Assembly: GCF_000682755.1 (NCBI RefSeq)
Contig: NZ_AWFF01000044.1
Coordinates: 1-40,294, forward strand
Reading direction: 5' to 3'
From: Hyphomonas beringensis
GTDB lineage: Bacteria; Pseudomonadota; Alphaproteobacteria; Caulobacterales; Hyphomonadaceae
Length of the DNA stretch: 40,294 nt
The notes under the pieces: generated by a model
Seen by the model: only the letters and a program-made list of their open reading frames with translations
What the model was told of the DNA's origin: nothing
Databases searched by the model: none
Made by a program: the position numbers and the translations under genes
Part shown: piece by piece, positions 18,489 to 25,023 of the stretch
How the letters are laid out: the number at the start of each line of letters is the position of its first letter
Position numbering within the stretch: the stretch's first letter is position 1

Positions 18489-19880
18489 ATGACATTCCTG
18501 TTGCCCCGTTCCTCGGCCACCCCGGCCACGGCCCTGGTGGGTCTGTTTGCCCTGCTGGCGGCGTGTGCGACTCAGCCTGCGGCAGAGCCTGCTGACATTG
18601 TCGTGCTGGAAAGCGAGTCGGTCACGCAAACCGATCCCGCGCCTGTGGCCGACACCTATTTCACCATCGCCGTGCTGCCTGATACGCAGAACTATCTCGA
18701 TTATACGCACCAGAGAGCCGAAGGCTTTCCGTTCGATGCGAGCGAGATGTTCCTGGAGCAGATGCACTATGTCGCCGACAATCTGGAAAGCACCGGCGGC
18801 GAAATCGCCTTTGTTTCATCGCTCGGCGATGTGTGGCAGCACCAGACCAAGGCCATGGACCCGGAGCACGCCACGCGCGGCTTCAAGGCTGTGCCGAACC
18901 CGATCATGGATTCGCATTTCGCACCGACCGAAAAGGTGAAAACGGTAGAGATACCGAAGGCGCATGAAGGCTTCAGCCTGATCGCCGGCAAGACGCCGTT
19001 CTCGGTCGTGCCGGGCAATCATGACTATGACGCGATGTGGACCGATTCGAAATTCCCGCCCGCGGCCAAGGGACCTGTGGAGATTGACCCCACTGACCTC
19101 AAGACCTCTCTGGGGGTATTGCATCCCGGCGGACTGGAGAATTTCCGGTCTGTGTTTGGCGCGGATACCGAATTCTTCAAGGGAAAGCCCTGGTATGTCG
19201 CCAGCCATGATGGCGGCGCCGACAGCGCGCAGATCTTCGAGGCGGGCGGCTATCGCTTCCTGCATATCGGCCTGCAATTCGATCCGCCTAATGCCTCTCT
19301 GGAATGGGCGGCCGAGGTGATCGCACAGCACAAGGGCCTGCCGACCATCATTTCCACGCATGACTATATGACGAAGGAAGGCGAGCGCCTGCCAAACCCG
19401 ATTGTGGACGGCCATGCTGTGGACCCGCTGCACAACAGCCCGGAAATGGTCTGGGAGAAGCTGATCAGCCAGCAGGACCAGATCTTCCTGGTTTTGTGCG
19501 GGCATGAGCACGGCCAGGCCTGGCGGGTGGACGACAATGCCCATGGCCACAAGGTGTGGCAGGTGCTGGCCGACTATCAGGACCGGGGCCAGACGGCCCT
19601 CGATGCTGGCGTGGAGTCTGCCTGGCCGGTGGGCATCGGCGATGGCTGGATGCGCCTGATGAGTTTTGACTTCGGCCCTGAAACGCCTGTCATGACAGTG
19701 GACACCTATTCGACCTTTTATCGCCAGGACAGCCGCGACACAGAAGAATACGCCGCCTGGTACAAGGCCACAGAAAAGCCGGACCTAAGCGATGAAGCCT
19801 TTCATGACGAGGATGACTACACGCTGACCCTGGACGATTTCCGGGAGCGATTTGACGAGACAGGCCGCTCCACAAACTAG
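18489..19880 (+). CDS. Calcineurin-like metallophosphoesterase lipoprotein
   Basis: 463 aa. A lipoprotein signal ends in L-A-A-C with Cys26. The catalytic metal motifs are in order: D-T-Q (Asp65), L-G-D-V-W-Q-H (Asp114, His118), P-G-N-H-D (Asn177, His178), S-T-H-D-Y and C-G-H-E-H-G. These are the five blocks of the dinuclear calcineurin superfamily, so an active phosphomonoesterase or phosphodiesterase anchored outside the inner membrane is likely; the substrate is unknown. The closest known shape is the secreted bacterial serine/threonine-phosphatase-like group. Stands alone between two terminators. A CTGTCAT half-site of the Pho box type lies at 18421-18427, 61 nt upstream of the start. Confidence 0.9.
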   Translation: MTFLLPRSSATPATALVGLFALLAACATQPAAEPADIVVLESESVTQTDPAPVADTYFTIAVLPDTQNYLDYTHQRAEGFPFDASEMFLEQMHYVADNLESTGGEIAFVSSLGDVWQHQTKAMDPEHATRGFKAVPNPIMDSHFAPTEKVKTVEIPKAHEGFSLIAGKTPFSVVPGNHDYDAMWTDSKFPPAAKGPVEIDPTDLKTSLGVLHPGGLENFRSVFGADTEFFKGKPWYVASHDGGADSAQIFEAGGYRFLHIGLQFDPPNASLEWAAEVIAQHKGLPTIISTHDYMTKEGERLPNPIVDGHAVDPLHNSPEMVWEKLISQQDQIFLVLCGHEHGQAWRVDDNAHGHKVWQVLADYQDRGQTALDAGVESAWPVGIGDGWMRLMSFDFGPETPVMTVDTYSTFYRQDSRDTEEYAAWYKATEKPDLSDEAFHDEDDYTLTLDDFRERFDETGRSTN

Positions 19881-19924
19881 GCGCAGAGCCTTGTGATATA
19901 AGGAAAACACCCTTTCATATATCA

Positions 19925-19958
19925 GTCCCCGGATCATATGCGTCCGGGGATTTTTTTT
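19925..19958 (+). terminator. Terminator of the metallophosphoesterase gene
   Basis: Perfect 8-bp stem TCCCCGGA/TCCGGGGA (19925-19932, 19943-19950 approx.) with a loop of about ten bases, followed by eight T residues. A textbook intrinsic terminator. Confidence 0.92.
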
Positions 19959-19968
19959 ATCTTCGGGG

Positions 19969-19997
19969 TTGACGCGGCCTGCGCCCTCCGTCATATG
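19969..19997 (+). promoter_or_regulatory. Candidate promoter of the rtcB leader
   Basis: TTGACG (19969-19974), exactly 17 nt, then CATATG (19992-19997). The -35 is good, the -10 only half matches. It comes just after the preceding terminator, where a new unit must start. Confidence 0.5.
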
Positions 19998-20027
19998 GCG
20001 GCCTCAATCCACTCAGAGGACGGACCG

Positions 20028-20114
20028 ATGAAACGGCCAGAATCAAATTTCCAGAGGACAGAACGCGCCCTGTATCAGGGCTGCGATTTCTGCTGCATGG
20101 AGGTGAGTGGATAG
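20028..20114 (+). CDS. Short upstream ORF in the rtcB leader, cysteine-rich (28 aa)
   Basis: ATG at 20028 is preceded by AGAGGA with 7-nt spacing, an excellent ribosome site, and the frame runs 28 codons to TAG. The peptide starts M-K-R-P-E-S and ends with a C-D-F-C-C cluster before M-E-V-S-G. The stop codon abuts a stem (GGGCTGA/TCAGCCC). The position between a promoter and a terminator suggests a leader peptide whose translation affects downstream folding. It resembles no known protein; translation is inferred from the ribosome site only. Confidence 0.5.
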   Translation: MKRPESNFQRTERALYQGCDFCCMEVSG

Positions 20115-20157
20115 GGCTGAGTTTCAGCCCGGGGCCGGGAAACCGGTTCTTATGCCG

Positions 20158-20189
20158 CCCTCCGCGCGTTTACGCCCGGAGGGTTTTTT
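20158..20189 (+). terminator. Intrinsic terminator whose 3' arm is a Shine-Dalgarno sequence
   Basis: Stem CCCTCCG/CGGAGGG, then six T. The 3' arm GGAGGG lies 6 nt before the ATG at 20190, so the same hairpin would both stop transcription and hide a ribosome site. Confidence 0.75.
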
Positions 20190-20267
20190 ATGTCTTTCAA
20201 ACCCGATGGAGACGCGTGGAGGGCTTGTCAGGAGGAGTCTGAAAAAGAGCAGACTAAGGAACAATGA
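20190..20267 (+). CDS. Short ORF translationally coupled to rtcB (25 aa)
   Basis: ATG at 20190, directly after the T-tract, runs 25 codons and its TGA overlaps the rtcB ATG (ATGA, 20264-20267). Ribosome site GGAGGG is in the terminator stem, 6 nt upstream. The product is hydrophilic and rich in Glu, Lys and Gln (start M-S-F-K-P-D-G-D, end Q-T-K-E-Q). rtcB's own site (AAGGA, 3 nt from its ATG) is poor, so ribosomes finishing this ORF may supply rtcB. Reality of the peptide is unproven. Confidence 0.45.
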   Translation: MSFKPDGDAWRACQEESEKEQTKEQ

Positions 20268-21475
20268 GTGATTTTGAAGTGATCGAAACCAGCGCCGGCG
20301 GGCGCATCAAGGCCTGGGTCAAGGGCGTGCCTCTGGAGCCGCAAGCGCGCACCCAGCTGGAGAATGTGGCGGGTTTGCCGTTCATTCACAGCCATTTGGC
20401 CGTGATGCCTGATGTGCATTATGGCCGTGGCGCGACGGTTGGATCAGTCATCCCCACGCGGGGCGCGATCATTCCTGCCGCTGTCGGGGTCGACATTGGC
20501 TGCGGGATGATGGCGATCCGTACCAGCCTCACGGCGAGTGATCTGCCGGACAGCCTGTCGGCCATCCGGAGCGAGATCGAGCGGAAGGTGCCGGTTGGCA
20601 ATGGGCGCGGAGGCGGCCACAAGGAAACGCCGGCGCGCGTGGCAACCGCCCTCAGGGCCTCTGGCCTAGCGGATCGGTTGGACGTGATCCTGAAGAAACA
20701 TCGGCGTATTCAGCGTACGGCATTTGCCAAACAGCTGGGCACGCTGGGCGGCGGCAACCACTTTATCGAGCTTTGTCTTGATGAAGCGGACCGTGTCTGG
20801 GTGATGCTTCACTCCGGCTCTCGCGGGACGGGGAACATCCTCGGCACCTACTTCATTCAGGAAGCCCGTGAGGCCCTGGAGACGCGCGTGCTGAACTATC
20901 ATGTGCCGGACAAGGATCTGGCCTTCTTTGTGGAAGGGGAGGCCTTGTTCGACGATTACACCGAAGCGGTTAGCTGGGCACAGGATTATGCCCGTCTAAA
21001 CCGTGAGGTGATGATGGACCGTGTACTGTTCGCCCTGCGTGAGCATTTCCCGGCTTTCGCGCTGGAGAAGGAAGCGGTGAACTGCCACCACAATTATGTG
21101 GAGCGGGAACACCATTTCGGGGCCGATGTCTGGGTCACCCGCAAAGGCGCCGTGCGCGCCGGGAAGGATGAGCTGGGCATTATCCCGGGGTCGATGGGGG
21201 CGAAATCCTTCATTGTGCGCGGGAAGGGCCATGCGGAGTCTTTCTGCTCCTGCTCTCACGGGGCAGGGCGGGCCATGAGCCGGGGTGAAGCCAAACGGCG
21301 GTTCTCTGTCGAGGATCACCTGGCGGCGACCCAGGGCGTCGAATGCCGGAAGGACAACGGCGTGATTGATGAAACGCCCATGGCCTACAAGGATATCGAC
21401 AGCGTCATGGCCGCGCAGACAGACCTTGTAGAAGTGGTTCACACCCTGAAACAGGTCGTTTGCGTGAAAGGCTGA
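20264..21475 (+). CDS. rtcB: RtcB RNA ligase
   Basis: 403 aa, close to E. coli RtcB (408 aa). It joins 2',3'-cyclic phosphate or 3'-phosphate ends to 5'-OH ends using GTP and Mn2+, in tRNA and other RNA repair. Metal and active-site residues are in place: V-D-I-G-C-G-M (Asp77, Cys80), G-G-G-N-H-F-I-E (His166), M-L-H-S-G-S-R-G (His183), N-C-H-H-N-Y-V (His275/276) and the guanylylated histidine in C-S-C-S-H-G-A-G-R (His332). The typical C-terminus V-E-V-x-x-T-L-K-Q-V-V-C-V-K-G is intact. No rtcA, archease or prfH gene is next to it. It follows a structured leader and is coupled to a 25-codon ORF. The next gene, pcfJ-like, has its own promoter. Confidence 0.97.
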   Translation: MSDFEVIETSAGGRIKAWVKGVPLEPQARTQLENVAGLPFIHSHLAVMPDVHYGRGATVGSVIPTRGAIIPAAVGVDIGCGMMAIRTSLTASDLPDSLSAIRSEIERKVPVGNGRGGGHKETPARVATALRASGLADRLDVILKKHRRIQRTAFAKQLGTLGGGNHFIELCLDEADRVWVMLHSGSRGTGNILGTYFIQEAREALETRVLNYHVPDKDLAFFVEGEALFDDYTEAVSWAQDYARLNREVMMDRVLFALREHFPAFALEKEAVNCHHNYVEREHHFGADVWVTRKGAVRAGKDELGIIPGSMGAKSFIVRGKGHAESFCSCSHGAGRAMSRGEAKRRFSVEDHLAATQGVECRKDNGVIDETPMAYKDIDSVMAAQTDLVEVVHTLKQVVCVKG

Positions 21476-21497
21476 TCGAATTAATTTCGATGTGTCC

Positions 21498-21526
21498 TTG
21501 ACAGGCAATGGTGGCTCACCCTATAC
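21498..21526 (+). promoter_or_regulatory. Promoter of the pcfJ-like gene
   Basis: TTGACA (21498-21503), 17-nt spacer, CTATAC (21521-21526). This is a near-consensus alphaproteobacterial sigma70-type promoter, starting 23 nt after rtcB. Predicted transcript start is near 21533, giving a leader of about 225 nt. Confidence 0.75.
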
Positions 21527-21532
21527 GCCACC

Positions 21533-21758
21533 CTCCTCTTGACCAGCCGTCCGAATACAGACGGCTGGCCAAACCAACAAACGGACCAAAAAGATGAAGC
21601 ACGGTTGTAGAACAACAAACCTGCTCCTCAGTCGATGGGGAGCGCTGTCAGCGTCCCCCGCGCGTTTGCCGGTGGACGTCTGACCTCACAATTTTTCTGA
21701 CTTCAATCGGTCCGCATCCGGCCTTCCGGCATGCGGACGATATGGAAGGAGGTGGATC
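21533..21758 (+). promoter_or_regulatory. Structured 5' leader of the pcfJ-like gene with a 29-codon ORF
   Basis: Stems: CCAGCCGTC/GACGGCTGG (21543-21551, 21560-21568, 9 bp perfect); GTTGT-aga-ACAAC (21604-21616); GCTCCTCA/TGGGGAGC (21623-21643, one G-U); and a 12-bp hairpin with one bulge, GTCCGCAT-CCGG-cctt-CCGG-c-ATGCGGAC (21710-21738). A small ORF, ATG 21594 to TGA 21681-21683, 29 aa beginning M-K-H-G-C-R, has only a weak ribosome site. No T-run follows the last hairpin, so it is not a classic terminator; the strong gene ribosome site is free just after it. The leader as a whole matches nothing I recognise. Confidence 0.55.
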
Positions 21759-22820
21759 ATGGGCAATCCCATGACCCGGCGCCACGTGCGGCCGCATGGC
21801 CGTGCCGGTGCCCTGACGCCATTGTTGCGGTTCCTCGCTGGGCCCTATGCCGAAACACTGGCCATTGCCTGGCCGGCGCCGCATGTGAAGTTTCTGGCCC
21901 TGCCATCGGCGCGCCGTCATGCGGCGGCCATCCTGCTGGATCGTGATCTCGACCTTGAAGAGATCGCCCATATCGCCGCGTACGGGCGGGATGGGGATGT
22001 TGCAAAACACCTCATGCACGGCCAGGCTACCGGTGGTCTGATGAAGACGCTTTCCCGGTTGGGCGAGACCCTGTGGGACACGGCGGATTATGACGTGTTC
22101 CTGTCGCTGTTTTCGGATGAGAATACGGCGCAGGTATTACGGCATACGGATGAAATCCGTCCGGCGCAGCTGCGCCTGATCCGCGCCTTGCCTGTCCTGC
22201 TCCGGCGGCCGAAAATCCTTCGGCACATTCCGGACAGCAAAGGCGCCGTGGAGGATCTTGCCGCAACCTTCGGTCTGGCGGTGCGTATGCGCGGACAGAC
22301 ACAGGCCGCATCCGTCGCCCACCGGTGGGAGCGGGCCGCATCGTCTGAACGTCTGTTCGAGATGGCTGCGGACGATCTGCAGCCGGCCCGCTTCGGCAAC
22401 ATACTGTCCCCGCCGGACCTGCCGCCAGCCTTCTTCCGGGTGACGGACAGGAAAATGCTGGGGCAGGTTGCGCGGGAGTTCCGCAATTGCCTGCGGGACT
22501 TCACCGGTGACATCGCTGCCGGACGCATGGCGGTTTACGTTCTGCACGATGGCGTTGAGCGCGCGGTTCTTGCCCTGCGCCAGGATCCGGCGGGCTGGCG
22601 GCTCGCGGAGGCGAAAGGCAAAGGCAATATGGACCTGCGCGAAGAAACGCTCCGGTTCATTGTCGATGCTGTGGAACGGGCAGGCGGGCGGACAGGCGAG
22701 TCCAGCTGGACGCTTGCGCGCCGTCTGCACGAGCATTTCTGCAGCCGCTGTGGACCGGCCCATGTTCCGAACCGGAACACCTGGGAGAACCAGCTGATGC
22801 TGGGCGCTCTGTGGGACTGA
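21759..22820 (+). CDS. PcfJ-domain protein
   Basis: 353 aa. The ATG follows AAGGAGGTGG (21746-21755), one of the strongest ribosome sites in the window. Residues about 225-300 match the PcfJ-like family by motif: F-R-N-C-L-x-D-F (Cys244), then a beta-strand segment A-V-Y-V-L-H-D-G and W-R-L-A-E-A-K-G-K-G-N (280-290). The N-terminal 220 residues are helical and of unknown fold. PcfJ-like proteins occur in plasmids and chromosomes with no settled biochemical role. No signal peptide or membrane segment is seen, so it is cytoplasmic. The position after rtcB and before an HD-domain gene suggests a role near RNA metabolism or stress, as inference only. It is separated from the HD gene by a stable hairpin. 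Confidence 0.7.
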   Translation: MGNPMTRRHVRPHGRAGALTPLLRFLAGPYAETLAIAWPAPHVKFLALPSARRHAAAILLDRDLDLEEIAHIAAYGRDGDVAKHLMHGQATGGLMKTLSRLGETLWDTADYDVFLSLFSDENTAQVLRHTDEIRPAQLRLIRALPVLLRRPKILRHIPDSKGAVEDLAATFGLAVRMRGQTQAASVAHRWERAASSERLFEMAADDLQPARFGNILSPPDLPPAFFRVTDRKMLGQVAREFRNCLRDFTGDIAAGRMAVYVLHDGVERAVLALRQDPAGWRLAEAKGKGNMDLREETLRFIVDAVERAGGRTGESSWTLARRLHEHFCSRCGPAHVPNRNTWENQLMLGALWD

Positions 22821-22850
22821 TCGGGAGACATCCGGGCGCCCCCGGTGGGA

Positions 22851-22878
22851 GACGCCTCTCCGGAAACGGAGGGGCGTC
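22851..22878 (+). other. Stable GNRA hairpin between the pcfJ-like and HD genes
   Basis: GACGCCTCTCCG pairs over 12 bp (one T-G wobble) with CGGAGGGGCGTC around a GAAA loop (22863-22866). There is no T-run close by, so it is more likely a processing or stabilising stem than a terminator. Confidence 0.7.
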
Positions 22879-22983
22879 GTCTCACAGACCTCTCTTTTGC
22901 CGCCGAAAGGATGGAAAGGGATTGGAACTGGCCCGCCGCAGGGTTATCCTGCGGGCAGATATAAAGAAACCGGAGGAAACCAC

Positions 22984-23580
22984 ATGGCGGACGGACAGGG
23001 CGCGGCCCAAAGCGCAAAATTCACGCAAATGCTGGATGGCACCCAGGAAGACTGGGATATCATCGCGAAGAACGCGCGGGTGTTCAACAAAGGCCTTGCG
23101 AAACGGGTACTGGACCATCTGCGCCTGCTGGACGGGGATTTCGGCGGCTATCCCATCGACCGGCTGGAGCACTCCCTGCAGACGGCGACGCGGGCCCACC
23201 GGGATGGGCGTGACGAGGAATATGTCGTCTGCGCGCTGCTGCACGATATTGGTGACACGCTGGGCAGTATGAACCACCCGGACGTGGCCGCCGCGATCCT
23301 GAAACCGTTCGTGTCGGAAGAAAACCTCTGGATGGTTGCCAATCATGGCGCCTTCCAGGGCTATTACTTCTTTGAGTATCTCGGCCTCGACAAGAACATG
23401 CGCGATCAGTTCAAGGACAGTCCGCACTACCAGCGCTGCGCTGAGTTCTGCCACAAATACGATCAGGCCGCCTTCGACCCGGACTATGAAAGCGAGCCGC
23501 TGGAGTTTTTCGTGCCCATGGTGGAGCGAATTTTCTCAAAGCCGAAAAAATCCATGTATCTCAAGGCTATGGAAGAGTAA
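22984..23580 (+). CDS. HD-domain phosphohydrolase
   Basis: 198 aa. The ATG at 22984 follows CGGAGGAAACCAC, a good ribosome site; the longer upstream frame has none. HD-fold metal ligands are visible: L-E-H-S-L (His63), L-L-H-D-I-G-D (His87, Asp88), M-N-H-P-D (His98) and N-H-G-A (His121), followed by F-Q-G-Y-Y-F-F-E. This pattern belongs to the HD superfamily of phosphohydrolases and related oxygenases such as PhnZ-like proteins, so hydrolysis or oxidation of a small phospho-compound is possible; the substrate cannot be told. Downstream is a strong terminator. Probably expressed with or after the pcfJ-like gene. Confidence 0.85.
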   Translation: MADGQGAAQSAKFTQMLDGTQEDWDIIAKNARVFNKGLAKRVLDHLRLLDGDFGGYPIDRLEHSLQTATRAHRDGRDEEYVVCALLHDIGDTLGSMNHPDVAAAILKPFVSEENLWMVANHGAFQGYYFFEYLGLDKNMRDQFKDSPHYQRCAEFCHKYDQAAFDPDYESEPLEFFVPMVERIFSKPKKSMYLKAMEE

Positions 23581-23653
23581 TCCGAGGCGGGATATTTCGC
23601 CAAAGACGGGCCAGCCTGGCCACTTTGGTGCGGGCCTGTAATTAACCTTATAG

Positions 23654-23695
23654 AGGGCTGTATTTCCTGAAGTTTCAGGATTTCAGCCCTTTTTT
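23654..23695 (+). terminator. Terminator after the HD gene
   Basis: AGGGCTG pairs with CAGCCCT, enclosing a second stem (TCCTGA/TCAGGA), followed by TTTTT. It separates the HD gene from the cellulose operon. Confidence 0.9.
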
Positions 23696-23939
23696 ATGCA
23701 CTCTTTCTTAAGCTGGCAGATTTCCCTTTGCGAGACATGCCGGGGGCCAAAAACCCTGATAAGAAACCGTTAGTCATGGCTAACAAAAGCTTAACTGATT
23801 TCTGTACAGATAAATCATGTTCATCCCTCTGTTAACCAGTCGAGGGGGCCTGCAGACGTACGAATCCTGCAGATCCGTAACGTCGCGTTAAGCGTAGTTA
23901 TGGTACCCAAAAGCTTAATGATAACAGTGGTGGTGAACT
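23696..23939 (+). promoter_or_regulatory. Upstream control region of the cellulose operon
   Basis: 244 nt without a gene. It holds a 16-bp near-palindrome, GTTAGTCATGGCTAAC (23769-23784, one mismatched pair), a perfect 10-bp palindrome TCTGTACAGA (23801-23810), and a direct repeat CCTGCAGA (23850-23857 and 23867-23874, 17-nt pitch). These look like binding sites for a dimeric regulator and one or two tandem sites. I see no convincing -35/-10 pair and could not assign a regulator. Confidence 0.5.
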
Positions 23940-24293
23940 ATGAGAAACGACGCGCGCGCTTTGCTGGAGAAGCTCAGCCGGCAAGACTTCCGGTACAAAC
24001 AGTTTGAAGATCCTTATACGGATATGGAGCTGTGGCCGCTGTTCGAGTCGCTTCTGAAAGATGAGCGGATCGTCGGGAAGGAAGGCGGCCATGTGCCGTC
24101 AGGCCGTCCGCCGGAACCTCGCCGTGCCGAGGTAGAAAAACGGCCTTCGGCCAGGCCAATCAAACAGGCGGGCAGTTTCCTGGGGCAGTATTCGGCGCCG
24201 CAATCATCACCTGCGAACGAGACGAGTCAGCCTGAAGGTGACGCCGTCGATTTGCGCAATTTCCTTGGCAAACTTGGGCAGGCAAAATCATGA
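23940..24293 (+). CDS. BcsR-like small cellulose operon protein
   Basis: 117 aa. The N-terminal 45 residues (Y-K-Q-F-E-D-P-Y-T-D, then L-W-P-L-F-E-S-L) resemble the BcsR/YhjR family, in which a short polypeptide precedes bcsQ. A proline/serine-rich disordered middle follows, and the end (about 101-112) has D-L-R-N-F-L-G-K-L, loosely like the end motif of BcsP. In E. coli BcsR partners BcsQ and is needed for BcsA function. The stop overlaps the bcsQ start by 4 nt. Assignment rests on position and partial motif. Confidence 0.55.
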   Translation: MRNDARALLEKLSRQDFRYKQFEDPYTDMELWPLFESLLKDERIVGKEGGHVPSGRPPEPRRAEVEKRPSARPIKQAGSFLGQYSAPQSSPANETSQPEGDAVDLRNFLGKLGQAKS

Positions 24294-25021
24294 CCATTAT
24301 TGCAGTACATTCTCCCAAGGGCGGTAGTGGCAGCACGCTGATTTCGGCGCGGCTGGCCATGTCGTTTACAAGCCGCGGCAGGCCTGTGACGGTGGTGGAC
24401 TATACGCGCCAGGATACGCTGAAGCTGCATTTCGGAATGGTGCCTTCACAGACGATCCAGCCATGGCAGGGCGCTGAGGCAGATGCGCCGGTGATTGGCG
24501 GCGTGCGTCTGGTGAAAGGCTATGGCAGCCGTATGGCCCCTGAACAGTTGATCCAGGACTTTTCCGGCGGCGACAGAACCCAGTTGTTCATTCTGGACAT
24601 TTCCTCTTCCGATTTGGAATTGCGCCATGAGGTCAGCCAGTTTGCCGATCTCAATTTGTGCGTTCTTGAGCCGACGCCTGCGGCGCTGACCAGCCTGACC
24701 CTTCTGGATGAAGGTGCGTCTATCCGCGAGCTGCGGAATTTCGCCGTCGTGCTGAACCGTGTGGACGAGCAATACAAACTGTCGCGCCATTGCCGTCGCT
24801 TCCTGGCGGAGCTGCTGGGTGAGCAATATTTCGGGATTGTGCGGCGGGATGAGGCCGTCAATGAGGCGCTGGCACAGTTCGAGACGCTGGAGAAATTTGC
24901 ACCGCATAGCGTGGTGCTGCGCGACGTTACCGCGCTGACCAACATGATTGAGACTTACCTGAAGGGCGAGCTGACCGGTGACTCTGAAGGCGCGGATACA
25001 ACCGCGCGGCGGGCGGTCTGA
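24290..25021 (+). CDS. bcsQ: BcsQ, MinD/ParA-like ATPase of the cellulose machinery
   Basis: 243 aa. Starts with the deviant Walker A P-K-G-G-S-G-S-T (9-16), and has a D-Y-T segment for Walker A' and I-L-D-I-S-S-S-D-L-E around 95-105. BcsQ proteins direct polar localisation or assembly of the synthase. Close to YhjQ in the E. coli operon. Overlaps its upstream neighbour; 2 nt gap to bcsAB. Confidence 0.88.
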   Translation: MTIIAVHSPKGGSGSTLISARLAMSFTSRGRPVTVVDYTRQDTLKLHFGMVPSQTIQPWQGAEADAPVIGGVRLVKGYGSRMAPEQLIQDFSGGDRTQLFILDISSSDLELRHEVSQFADLNLCVLEPTPAALTSLTLLDEGASIRELRNFAVVLNRVDEQYKLSRHCRRFLAELLGEQYFGIVRRDEAVNEALAQFETLEKFAPHSVVLRDVTALTNMIETYLKGELTGDSEGADTTARRAV

Positions 25022-25023
25022 TC

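Larger units (their letters stand above)
20009..20189 (+). ncRNA. Structured rtcB leader ending in an intrinsic terminator
   Basis: Stems seen: CCACTCA (20009-20015) with TGAGTGG (20104-20110), closing a domain; GCCCTG/CAGGGC (20067-20072, 20076-20081); GGGCTGA/TCAGCCC (20114-20130); CCGG-GAAA-CCGG (20135-20146), a GNRA loop; and CCCTCCG/CGGAGGG (20158-20164, 20177-20183) with an inner GCG/CGC and TTTTTT (20184-20189), an intrinsic terminator. It could be a stand-alone small RNA or an attenuator for rtcB. It matches no RNA family I can recall. Confidence 0.6.

Noticed and set aside
20009..20189. tRNA-like or tmRNA-like RNA before rtcB
   Set aside because: No T-loop, anticodon arm or CCA end could be folded; the stems fit a leader or small RNA better.
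23711..23731. Possible sigma54 promoter (CTGGCAG ... TTGCG)
   Set aside because: Distance between GG and GC is 13 nt, not 10.
23696..23939. CtrA sites (TTAA-N7-TTAA) in the bcs upstream region
   Set aside because: Several TTAA sequences are present but no pair has the right spacing.
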